A stretch of DNA of 40,683 nucleotides from Bacteriovoracaceae bacterium UBA7317 (GTDB lineage Bacteria > Bdellovibrionota > Bacteriovoracia > Bacteriovoracales > Bacteriovoracaceae). Position numbers and translations under genes: made by a program. The notes under the pieces were generated by a model. The model was not told the DNA's origin and made no database searches. It saw nothing but the letters and a program-made list of their open reading frames with translations. Below are positions 1 through 6,830 of this stretch, in pieces; within the stretch, counting starts at the first letter, position 1; each line of letters begins with the position of its first letter. The DNA is taken from assembly GCA_002474345.1 (NCBI GenBank), contig DKQD01000007.1:1-40683 (forward strand), written 5' to 3'.

Positions 1-224
1 AGAGAGACTATAGAGCGACCTAATCCGCATGTTGGGCAAAAGATCTCAAAAAAATGAAGGAGAGGGCATTTTAAAAAAATAAAGCTTGAAATAATTTCTT
101 CATTTTTAATATTTGAGGGAAGAAGCTTTGCTAAAAAAAATGGGACCGTAAGAAGGAAAAGGGCCCCTAAACCAAATAGAGTTCTAAATTCTTTTTTTTT
201 ATGATTAAGGTAAGTTTTCACCAT
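1..224 (-). CDS. DUF2752 family membrane protein (partial, C-terminus off the left edge)
   Basis: Reading the minus strand from the ATG at 224-222 gives an open frame that runs off the left edge without a stop. It starts MVKTYLNHKKKEF, has a hydrophobic segment at about residues 17-32, and then CPLLHFFEIFCPTCGLGRS near residues 53-71. The paired CP...CPxCG...R motif is the hallmark of DUF2752, a family of small bacterial membrane proteins of unknown function. The canonical form has CPxCGLTRA, so Gly replaces the usual Thr here. The ATG lies inside the last codons of the upstream DUF4234 gene, a 20-nt overlap in another frame, so the two are probably translationally coupled. Seen: the motif and the overlap. 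Inferred: the start, and a shared membrane role with DUF4234. Confidence 0.75.
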   Translation of the reverse strand, partial: MVKTYLNHKKKEFRTLFGLGALFLLTVPFFLAKLLPSNIKNEEIISSFIFLKCPLLHFFEIFCPTCGLGRSIVS

Positions 225-588
225 AAAACCGGTTTATATGGGATTGTTGAATGGCATCTGCAATGATGCTTAAACCACATATAGTAAGGATGAGACATAT
301 GATACCTGTATTTCCACTTGCTCCTATACATTTATCAATATCCTCACCTTTAACATACTCATGATAAATATGATATAAACCAAATGTGAGAATACTAAAG
401 AAGAGCCATTTTAAAAACGAATAGCGGTCTTCATTGAGCATATTGTTTATTGCTAGAATCTGACAATATTGAACGTAAAGGTTAAAGAGGCCACAGGTAA
501 TAAGAGTAAAAAAAATATCCCAGAAAATATTTCTAACCATATCGGGGTTTCTCTTATTCTGCTGTAAGGTTGAATTTATTTGATTCAT
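205..588 (-). CDS. DUF4234-like small membrane protein
   Basis: This 127-residue protein has three hydrophobic stretches, at about residues 22-45, 58-75 and 90-110. The first two are near repeats with a Gly-Leu-(Phe/Tyr)-x-(Leu/Ile)-Tyr core (TCGLFNLYVQY and TFGLYHIYHEY). This repeated pattern is typical of DUF4234 and related membrane proteins, whose biochemical role is unknown. It precedes and overlaps the DUF2752 gene by 20 nt, so it is probably the first gene of an operon that leaves the window on the left. No strong Shine-Dalgarno is visible before the ATG at 588-586. The family call rests on the pattern alone. Confidence 0.7.
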   Translation of the reverse strand: MNQINSTLQQNKRNPDMVRNIFWDIFFTLITCGLFNLYVQYCQILAINNMLNEDRYSFLKWLFFSILTFGLYHIYHEYVKGEDIDKCIGASGNTGIICLILTICGLSIIADAIQQSHINRFYGENLP

Positions 589-810
589 ATTTAGCGTCTT
601 TAAATTTAGTTATTAATCGTTTGCTTATATATTTTTTATCTTTAAATAAGAAAAGTAAAGCTGTTCAATTTAATTGAAAAGACATAATAAAATTTAATTA
701 TCTATTTTAAATTGTATCAAAACAGTAAGCCTAGATAATGGATGGTTAGTGTAGGTTATTCCGGGTGTTAGCCGGTCTTATGAAAGGAAAGGTAAAAGGC
801 TCTTTCCATT

Positions 811-1599
811 TTATTTTAGCTTTAATGACCATTTCTTATAAAGTTCCTTAGGAATACCTTTTTCATTCGCTGATTGGATACTAGACCATATTTTTTCAGA
901 GAGGTCTTTATGGTTTTTTACCATATTGTGAGAAAGCATTAGAAAGTATCTTTTTGACTTTACAGGAGGAAGAAATTTTTCAATTTTTTCTTTGAGTTCG
1001 GGCTTATCATCTAAAACCATGTCACCCATGGCCTCCAATGTAACCATTCCACTCATCTTACCTCTTTGAAGCATTTTGAAACCACTAAGTGCCCTTGATA
1101 CCTGGAATGTTTTAAATCCCATTTGCTCAATATCATCTTTTATTGAAAAACCTCTTTCCACAAGGATGGGGGAATCGATATTTTCGAAACCTTTCCCATT
1201 CCATCTGATATTTTTTCCAATTGATCTGTAAAGGACATAATTGCTTGAATGTGTTCCTCTTATTTCACTGAGTTTGCCCCCTACGAATGGGTAGGCACCC
1301 ATTTTTTGCCTTTTTTCTTTAAAGCTGGCATTAAATACACCATCGACTTGGTTTTTTCTCATTTTTGATAAGCACCTTTTCCAAGGCATCACTTGAAAGC
1401 TAAACTTAATATTTAGGTCTTTTTCAAATGACTTTAATAGCTCTACTAAAGCACCTTGCCCTTTGAATTTACTTTTTTTTCCAAAAGTCCAGGGAGCAAA
1501 GTCATTATCTTCAATCGCAATTGTTACCTTTTCTTTTGCTAATGAATTTATATTTATAAGGATGATTAAACTAAAAAAAATGCCCAAGGTCTTTTTCAT
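811..1599 (-). CDS. periplasmic solute-binding protein, family 3 type
   Basis: The 262-residue protein has a signal peptide (about 1-22, ending in NSLAKEK) followed by a compact two-lobe binding-protein pattern. It opens with VTIAIEDNDFAPWTFG, then has a GALVELLKSFEKDL helix and VMPWKRCLSKMRKNQVDGVF, the usual early region of SBP_bac_3 proteins that bind amino acids or similar small solutes. The length fits the family. No permease or ATPase lies next to it, so it may feed a distant transporter or act as a sensor or scavenger; isolated proteins of this type are common in Bdellovibrio-like genomes (established knowledge). The ATG has a well-placed GGAG five bases upstream on the minus strand. 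Ligand unknown. Confidence 0.75.
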   Translation of the reverse strand: MKKTLGIFFSLIILININSLAKEKVTIAIEDNDFAPWTFGKKSKFKGQGALVELLKSFEKDLNIKFSFQVMPWKRCLSKMRKNQVDGVFNASFKEKRQKMGAYPFVGGKLSEIRGTHSSNYVLYRSIGKNIRWNGKGFENIDSPILVERGFSIKDDIEQMGFKTFQVSRALSGFKMLQRGKMSGMVTLEAMGDMVLDDKPELKEKIEKFLPPVKSKRYFLMLSHNMVKNHKDLSEKIWSSIQSANEKGIPKELYKKWSLKLK

Positions 1600-1933
1600 T
1601 TAAACTCCGATGTAGAAAAATCTTTAATTCTTGATTCCTCTAAATATTCGGTTTTAATGGAAAAAATTATTAAACAAAAAAATCAATAATTCGATTTTTA
1701 ACTTTAATTAATTAAAATATTTAAACAAATTTTATATTCTTTATTTAAAAAAGTCAGAAAAAAAATGGAAGGTCAATCTACCTATATGAGTTTATTAGAA
1801 GTTCTATAAAACTAAAAAGATAAAACGTTTATATATCAAAGCGGCCCATAGATGGGCCGCTTATTTTTTAAAAGAGAAAGTGTTTAATTTTAAACCTAAT
1901 ATTAAAGTTAATAGTAAACATTGACTTTAAATA
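1600..1933. other. intergenic stretch, no gene
   Basis: This 334-bp AT-rich spacer separates two minus-strand genes. It holds the terminator hairpin at 1839-1862 and, nearer 1600, the upstream region and ribosome site of the solute-binding protein gene. I see no ORF or RNA gene in it. Confidence 0.6.
1839..1862 (-). terminator. hairpin terminator, probably bidirectional
   Basis: An 8-bp GC-rich perfect stem (GCGGCCCA at 1841-1848, TGGGCCGC at 1853-1860) has a 4-nt loop and is extended by A-T pairs. It lies 72 bp beyond the stop of the minus-strand protease gene and is the natural end of that transcript. The better T-tract (TTATTTTTT) is on the plus side, and the minus side has only TTTGATAT, so it may work in both directions. 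Confidence 0.7.
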
Positions 1934-3184
1934 TTAAGGGTTTTGTCTTTTCCATCTTTTCAATGTGTTAAACATATAGCTGTTAATAATGACACCGCCA
2001 TTTTTAGAGCTTGTTGAGCTGGCCCAAAGAGATCCTGTTCCACTTGTGTGAACGGCCCTTATACTTCTGTAGTTAGGCTTTTTGTAAACCCACATAGCAG
2101 ACCCACTCTGACCTCTCCATGTGTCACACTGATGGGAAACTCTTTTGGAAATATAGTTGAAAGGAGTTTTCGCACAGTAAGTATGCCACATAGTGCTACT
2201 TGCTTTATCACTTGGGTAACCAGCTGTGTTAAGGTTAAGTTTTAGTTGAGAATAATTATAACCGTAACCGAACCAGCCAACTGTATTTCCTATTGGTTGA
2301 CTTAGGATAATAATCGCCCAGTCATAGTTTGAGCTGTGATTTCTTGTGTAACCAGTTTTTGCAATGACTTTTTTCCACGCGATCGTTCCGTAAGGTTTAC
2401 CGTTGGTCCCATTCCTTCCAGGAGTGAAATTAAGATTGCTATACCATGAGTTCGTCTTGATGTTATAAACACAATGAGCAGCTGTTAACACATGACGAGG
2501 ACCTATAAGAGTACCGCTACAGTGACTTCCAACTTGCCCAACGGCACGCCATGGGTAAGCACTGGTCCCAGCTATTTGAACTCTTGAATCAGAATTAGGA
2601 ATGATACTTTTTGTTGTTCCCTCGAAGTCCATTGAATCTGTATCGTAATGATCAATATTGTCTAGACCATTAGGGTTTACAATAGGTCTTCTTGGAATAG
2701 GTCTTCTTGGGATAGGTCTTGTAGGTGTACCTCTATCAGGTCTTCTGTAGGTCACTTCAGAAACTTCTGCTCCACTTGTTGGTTTCGCTGGAATTCTTCC
2801 TATTTTAGGAGAAAATCCACCATCGAAGCCTAATTTAACCTTACCAATTTTTTTCAGTTCTCTAAGGGAAAGCTTCTTTGTCATATTGTGGCCGCTTCTT
2901 GTAGCCATTTGGAATTCGTGAAAAGAAACAAGTTCCTTATCATTCCTTGGTTTAAGGCTTTTGGTGGCCTTGACAAGCTTACTAGAGGGCTTTCCAAAAC
3001 GTAGCTTACCTTTGTACTTATAACCAAGCTTTGCTACTTTTTTAAGTTCCGGAATATTTGGAACAGGTAAATCTCTGACCATCCCAGGATTAATTCCAGG
3101 AATTGGTCTGGTCGGGATTGTTCTCGATTGGGCATTAAGAACCATAGGCATTAACGCTATGGAAAGCGTCATTAACTTTTTCAT
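1934..3184 (-). CDS. secreted trypsin/V8-like serine protease with long propeptide
   Basis: This 416-residue exported protease has a signal peptide (about 1-18), a basic Pro/Arg-rich pro-region to about residue 200, and an S1 chymotrypsin-fold domain at about 205-416. The catalytic triad is readable: His237 in LTAAHCV, Asp288 in NYDWAI and Ser360 in GQSGSA. The layout resembles the V8/glutamyl endopeptidase and trypsin-like groups; Cys238, Cys337 and Cys353 could form disulfides. The pro-region contains three RRPIP-type repeats at about 155-168, encoded by a 15-bp DNA repeat, and similar TRPIP near residue 25. Such a leader probably keeps the enzyme inactive until export. It is monocistronic, with a terminator after it and phased repeats about 110-150 bp upstream. 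Cleavage specificity is not predictable from what I see. Confidence 0.88.
   Translation of the reverse strand: MKKLMTLSIALMPMVLNAQSRTIPTRPIPGINPGMVRDLPVPNIPELKKVAKLGYKYKGKLRFGKPSSKLVKATKSLKPRNDKELVSFHEFQMATRSGHNMTKKLSLRELKKIGKVKLGFDGGFSPKIGRIPAKPTSGAEVSEVTYRRPDRGTPTRPIPRRPIPRRPIVNPNGLDNIDHYDTDSMDFEGTTKSIIPNSDSRVQIAGTSAYPWRAVGQVGSHCSGTLIGPRHVLTAAHCVYNIKTNSWYSNLNFTPGRNGTNGKPYGTIAWKKVIAKTGYTRNHSSNYDWAIIILSQPIGNTVGWFGYGYNYSQLKLNLNTAGYPSDKASSTMWHTYCAKTPFNYISKRVSHQCDTWRGQSGSAMWVYKKPNYRSIRAVHTSGTGSLWASSTSSKNGGVIINSYMFNTLKRWKRQNP
2682..2726. repeat. 15-bp tandem repeat inside the protease gene
   Basis: Three consecutive 15-bp units begin ATAGGTCTT. The first two differ at one base; the third is more diverged. 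On the minus strand they encode the Arg-Pro-Ile-Pro repeats of the protease pro-region. The unit is in frame, so copy number can change without breaking the gene. Confidence 0.8.
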
Positions 3185-3295
3185 TTAAATCCTCCAAAGT
3201 TGAATTTTATAAAAATGATCATAAACAGGAAGTAAAGTAAAGTGATAGGTGGGATGCTTAAAGCTAAAAGTGTTGCACGATAAGGACTCAGGAAA

Positions 3296-3335
3296 AAATT
3301 AATGCAAATTAATGCGATTTAGCCCAATTTAATGC
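3296..3335. promoter_or_regulatory. 10-bp phased repeat upstream of the protease gene
   Basis: AAATTAATGC occurs at 3296-3305 and again directly at 3306-3315. A close variant, AATTTAATGC, is at 3326-3335. The decamer between them (3316-3325) is degenerate. All copies sit on one 10-bp register, about one helical turn. The array lies 112-151 bp upstream of the protease ATG and looks like an iterated protein-binding site. Seen: the repeats and spacing. Inferred: the operator role. Confidence 0.45.
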
Positions 3336-3408
3336 AGTGTTTTACAAAGAAATGGCTTTGTTTTTTAAGTGATGAGTCAAAGTGGAAGACTATCAGGATA
3401 AAAATATG

Positions 3409-3436
3409 AGGCCCTCTCCGTGGACCTTTTTTTTTT
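3409..3436 (-). terminator. terminator after the VMO-I-like gene
   Basis: AGGCCC (3409-3414) pairs with GGACCT (3422-3427) with one mismatch and a 7-nt loop. On the plus side it is followed by ten T; on the minus side by CATATTTTTAT. It lies 33 bp beyond the stop of the minus-strand gene at 3469, so it probably ends that transcript and could also stop plus-strand readthrough. Confidence 0.55.
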
Positions 3437-3468
3437 GGTTATTCTGAACTTATTAGTGATTTAGTAAT

Positions 3469-4065
3469 TTAATGATGACAGCAATAAAAAGCAACATCGT
3501 TCACCGCAGTATCATCTGCCATACCTTGAGGCTCTTCTGACTTTAAAGAGAACCCACAAATTGAAGAATAACCTGGGCAATAAGCGTTACTACCAAAGCT
3601 TCCAAATCTTTGGCCATTTGTAGAGCCGACCTCTTCGTAGTTGTTTCCGCAAAATACTTTCATATCGTTAACAGCTGTGTCATCGTGCCCTAGAGGCTGA
3701 TCTTTTTCAACTTTGAGTGCAAAGCCTTTAATAAAGCTGTTATTAGGACAGTAAGAATTTTGTCCATAGGATCCCCAACTTGATCTTGAGTCACCTTCAA
3801 ATTCAAAAATGGAATAATCACCACAAACTAATTTAATATTATTAACGGCCGTATCATCATCTTCAGATTGATGTCCTTCCACCTTTAGACTAAAGCCTAT
3901 TGCGAAGGTACTCGCTGGACAAAAGCGAGCTTCACCCCATTTTCCCCAAGGAGTCCCATTATTCGTTTGGAGTACCACTCCACCCATGACGTCATTTCTT
4001 TGGGACGTAAAAGCAGCTCCTGATTCAAAAGCAAATAAAATAAATAAGAAAATAAAACCTTTCAT
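3469..4065 (-). CDS. exported VMO-I-like (vitelline membrane outer layer protein I) protein
   Basis: The 198-residue protein has a signal peptide (about 1-18) and three tandem repeats of about 55 residues, at 28-81, 82-139 and 140-195. Each carries a W/F-G-x-(W/Y/F)-G step, a Cys-Pro, a GFxLKVE-like strand and then DDTAVN followed by a Cys. The DDTAVN motif is identical in all three copies. This threefold pattern is the beta-prism I fold of VMO-I, known mainly from egg vitelline membranes and other animal secretions, where it is linked to binding of saccharides. Paired cysteines in each repeat suggest disulfides and extracellular use. It is monocistronic with its own terminator. The role is unknown; binding to glycans of prey or of the cell's own envelope is inference. 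The family call rests on the repeat motif and is fairly firm. Confidence 0.8.
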   Translation of the reverse strand: MKGFIFLFILFAFESGAAFTSQRNDVMGGVVLQTNNGTPWGKWGEARFCPASTFAIGFSLKVEGHQSEDDDTAVNNIKLVCGDYSIFEFEGDSRSSWGSYGQNSYCPNNSFIKGFALKVEKDQPLGHDDTAVNDMKVFCGNNYEEVGSTNGQRFGSFGSNAYCPGYSSICGFSLKSEEPQGMADDTAVNDVAFYCCHH

Positions 4066-4316
4066 TAAAGACCCCTCAACTAAAATTTGGGCGAAAAATA
4101 ATGAAAAGAAATTTATTTGTAAAAGGTCCTCTATTATTTTGTGTTGATAGTTTGAGAATTAAACACATTTTTTTAATAAAAACTTGGCAATTTTAGACTA
4201 AGAAGTTGACCCCTCAGTTTTTCTATTAATGGAACGATAAGCAGTTATTATTAATTTAAAAAAGTGGTTATTTACCTCAAAAAATTTAGTTTATTATAAA
4301 TTTAAGGAAAAGTTTC

Positions 4317-5471
4317 ATGAAGGTTTATAAAATAAATTTAACTTCTATAATTTTTTACACATTTCTTTTTTTTATTTCGGTCAATGGAAATGCAAAGGTA
4401 GAGAATTGTTTTGCTGTTGATCAAAAAGGCAAAAGTCAGAAGTATGAAAATGGAAATTATTTTGGTTCAATTAAAAATTACGATTCTGACTTAATCAAAA
4501 CAGCAATGTCAGCCATGACCCATTCATGTATGGTTACGCAAAAAGAAAGTCGTGAAACTCTAAAGCTTCTTTCTGAAAAGGGTTGGGCACCTATTAGTGA
4601 AAGCGGATTATATGCAAAGACTGCTAAAGAGGGGATTATTGAACCAAGTGCCGGTAGGGCCTATGTTGCCTATAATAAAAAAATCAATACTTTGGTCGTT
4701 GTCTTTCGTGGGACAGGTGTAAAGGGAATGGGGAAAGGTTATAAGTTAAAATTGATAAAAAATGCACTAACAGATTCGAATTTACTTTTAAAAAAGATAA
4801 TGTGGCTACCATCTTCCGGCCCAGCTGGCATCAAAAAATGGAAAGGTCTAACGGAATCTAATTTTAGAGAGTGGAAAAATCTAAAGGTCCATAATGGTTT
4901 TAATAAGGAATACAATCGATTTAAAAAAACAATCAGTAAGCGAATTGAATCCTTTCAAGAAAAAAATAAAAAGAATCCAAATATATATTGCATTGGTTTT
5001 AGTTTGGGTGCTGCTTTGGCCACTCACTGTGGTGCTCATTTAAGTCTTCGATTTGGAATTAAACCCAATGTCTTGGTTGGAGCTTCGCCAAGGGTCGGGG
5101 GGAGAGCTTTCCAAAAAGCTTATGACAAATTAATAAAAAATAGTGCTCGAATCATGTTAGAGAAAGATCCGGTACCTCAAATTCCAGGAAATCTTATAAA
5201 GAAAAGCTATAAGCATGTAGGCCATAGACTGCTTCCTTTGTATCATGATAAAAAATTGGGCCAGAGACTTAGAGAAAAGGCCTTAAAGCTCATTACCCAT
5301 TCATGGAAAAATGCCAGAGTCGGCAAGGACATTTTCGCCTTTATAAAATATCACAATTATATACAGTATAAGGTTGCTTTGAGGAAGCACCTGAGCTTGT
5401 GTGAAACTGACTGTAAAAAAGGGACTTTAGAAAAACTTGCTGAAGCAGAGAGGGGCTTTGGTGATAAATAA
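4317..5471 (+). CDS. secreted class 3 lipase
   Basis: This 384-residue exported alpha/beta hydrolase has a signal peptide (about 1-26). The lipase class 3 core starts with VVVFRGTGVKG near residue 128, the oxyanion-side strand. The nucleophile is Ser229 in the elbow GFSLGA, followed by the typical AALATH helix. The acid is probably Asp284 in EKDPVPQIP, and a candidate catalytic His is His300 or His303 in KHVGHRLLP. HNGF at 192-195 also matches the family (usually VHxGF). The enzyme would hydrolyse acylglycerols or phospholipids outside the cell. A clear AGGA lies before the ATG. A Lys-rich tail of about 80 residues follows the core. It stands alone between oppositely oriented genes. Confidence 0.88.
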   Translation: MKVYKINLTSIIFYTFLFFISVNGNAKVENCFAVDQKGKSQKYENGNYFGSIKNYDSDLIKTAMSAMTHSCMVTQKESRETLKLLSEKGWAPISESGLYAKTAKEGIIEPSAGRAYVAYNKKINTLVVVFRGTGVKGMGKGYKLKLIKNALTDSNLLLKKIMWLPSSGPAGIKKWKGLTESNFREWKNLKVHNGFNKEYNRFKKTISKRIESFQEKNKKNPNIYCIGFSLGAALATHCGAHLSLRFGIKPNVLVGASPRVGGRAFQKAYDKLIKNSARIMLEKDPVPQIPGNLIKKSYKHVGHRLLPLYHDKKLGQRLREKALKLITHSWKNARVGKDIFAFIKYHNYIQYKVALRKHLSLCETDCKKGTLEKLAEAERGFGDK

Positions 5472-5569
5472 GGTATTTGATATGAATTTTATGATGACCC
5501 TTAATTTTTATCGAATCATATTTTTAAAGTAGAAAATTATTTATTTTAATTTTGCGAAGATGAAAAAAA

Positions 5570-5851
5570 TTAATTTTTTGGCTGAAGTGTAAGAGTGATA
5601 TTTTCTTCCTCCTCCCTATAATCGCATTCGAAGTTTTGAAGAACCATATATTCTATAAATTTGAGAAGACCCTCTTTTCTGGACTCCTTTGCGACTAATT
5701 GATCCCATAAATCGATATCTAGAGCGTTAATATGGCCCGTAATTGTTGGAGAAGCTAATATTGTTCCCTTTTTTGAAATATAAAGAAACAGTACTTTAGA
5801 AAGGTATATTTTTTCAAGTAACTCCTCACTAAAGGGGTGGTCTTTTTTCAA
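5570..5851 (-). CDS. small hypothetical protein
   Basis: A 93-residue soluble protein, acidic in its C-terminal half, with no signal peptide, membrane segment or cysteine cluster (one Cys). The alternation (helix at 7-20, strand KVLFLYIS, strand GTILASP, helix 50-75, strand ITLTLQP) suggests a small alpha/beta fold. I do not recognise the family. It faces the end of the lipase gene across 98 bp and is divergent from the sensor gene at 5998. It is probably a real gene because nothing else explains the frame. Confidence 0.5.
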   Translation of the reverse strand: MKKDHPFSEELLEKIYLSKVLFLYISKKGTILASPTITGHINALDIDLWDQLVAKESRKEGLLKFIEYMVLQNFECDYREEEENITLTLQPKN

Positions 5852-5997
5852 TTGATAGGTTCCTTTGCTAAAGAATAAAACTGTTGAATCGGATATTTTG
5901 AAGGTTTTATTTAGACTTTAAAACTGTTTTTATTCATAACAAATAATTGAAATTATTTTATTTTCAATCTTTACAGTCGATAAGTTATGAATAAATT

Positions 5998-6825
5998 ATG
6001 AAGCCAAGAAACTACTTATATTTACTATTAACTATTTTTCTTTTTAGTTCCTTTTTAGAATTAAATGCTTCTGTTTTTGAAGCAAAAAAAAATTTTCAAT
6101 TTAGTTCAGGTTTTTCGAGAAATATAAAGTTTCAGAAAATAGGGTTTAATAACAACTCTTACCTTACTCTCTTGTCTGGCTTTTTTATTTTATTTTTAAA
6201 TAATCTGGTCCTTTACTTTTACATAAGGTCAAAAAGTTATTTAATTTACATAGGTGTTATAATATTTTGGACTTTTAGCAGTTTCTTTTGGTTTAGTGAA
6301 ATTAATATTAATTTATCAAAAGTAGTATTTTCTCTATCAATATTAATAACTTCAATTTTATATTTTTACTTCATTAAAGATCTTTTTGACTTTAGAGAAA
6401 AGAGTCTGAGTTTAAATAATTTTTCAAATTATTTAATTTACAGTTTAGGTAGCTTCCTTTTAATTTCGCCTTTTTTGACTAAATACTCGATACATATGCT
6501 TTACTTGTGCATCTTTTTTATATGTTTTTTTATATCTTTAATATTTTTTCAAAAGAAAAAATTTAATAACTTAAAAATATTAATTCATGCTTTTTCTTTT
6601 TTAATTATAGGACTTTTTTCTAGTTTTTTATTTGACGTCGAATTAATTTTTGCAGGGGTGACAATTCATTTTTTAATCCTGGGAATGGCTCCTCTTAATA
6701 AAATAAAAATAGGAATGGAACATGAGTTAAAGGAAGAGAAAGATCTATCCAATCTTTTGGAAGATGTTCGCTACGGATTGGAAAAAGTATTGAAAAAAGA
6801 ACAAAAGAGATTAAAGACCTATTAG
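5998..6825 (+). CDS. membrane sensor, N-terminal part (frameshifted from the next frame)
   Basis: This 275-residue frame encodes a leader-like hydrophobic start, a short polar stretch, and about six or seven membrane helices between residues 50 and 235. A coiled coil follows and stops at TAG 6823-6825. The layout recalls the 7TMR-DISM membrane part of bacterial sensors. The next frame (from 6831) continues the family pattern, and the matching linker residues EKRTKEIKDLLDNM lie upstream of that ATG in the -1 frame. So this is the front half of one sensor gene shifted near 6782-6800, an A-rich stretch with A5 and A6 runs. Paralogs at 24877 and 27349 are single intact frames. Causes to consider: a real mutation, a base-call error, or a programmed -1 slip at TTG-AAA-AAA. 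The gene is extremely AT-rich and lacks GGCC. Confidence 0.75.
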   Translation: MKPRNYLYLLLTIFLFSSFLELNASVFEAKKNFQFSSGFSRNIKFQKIGFNNNSYLTLLSGFFILFLNNLVLYFYIRSKSYLIYIGVIIFWTFSSFFWFSEININLSKVVFSLSILITSILYFYFIKDLFDFREKSLSLNNFSNYLIYSLGSFLLISPFLTKYSIHMLYLCIFFICFFISLIFFQKKKFNNLKILIHAFSFLIIGLFSSFLFDVELIFAGVTIHFLILGMAPLNKIKIGMEHELKEEKDLSNLLEDVRYGLEKVLKKEQKRLKTY

Positions 6826-6830
6826 ATAAT

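Noticed and set aside
786..810. GGAAAG/CTTTCC hairpin just after the solute-binding protein gene
   Set aside because: The stem is six base pairs with a 10-nt loop and has no T-tract on the minus strand, where it would be needed. Too weak to call a terminator.
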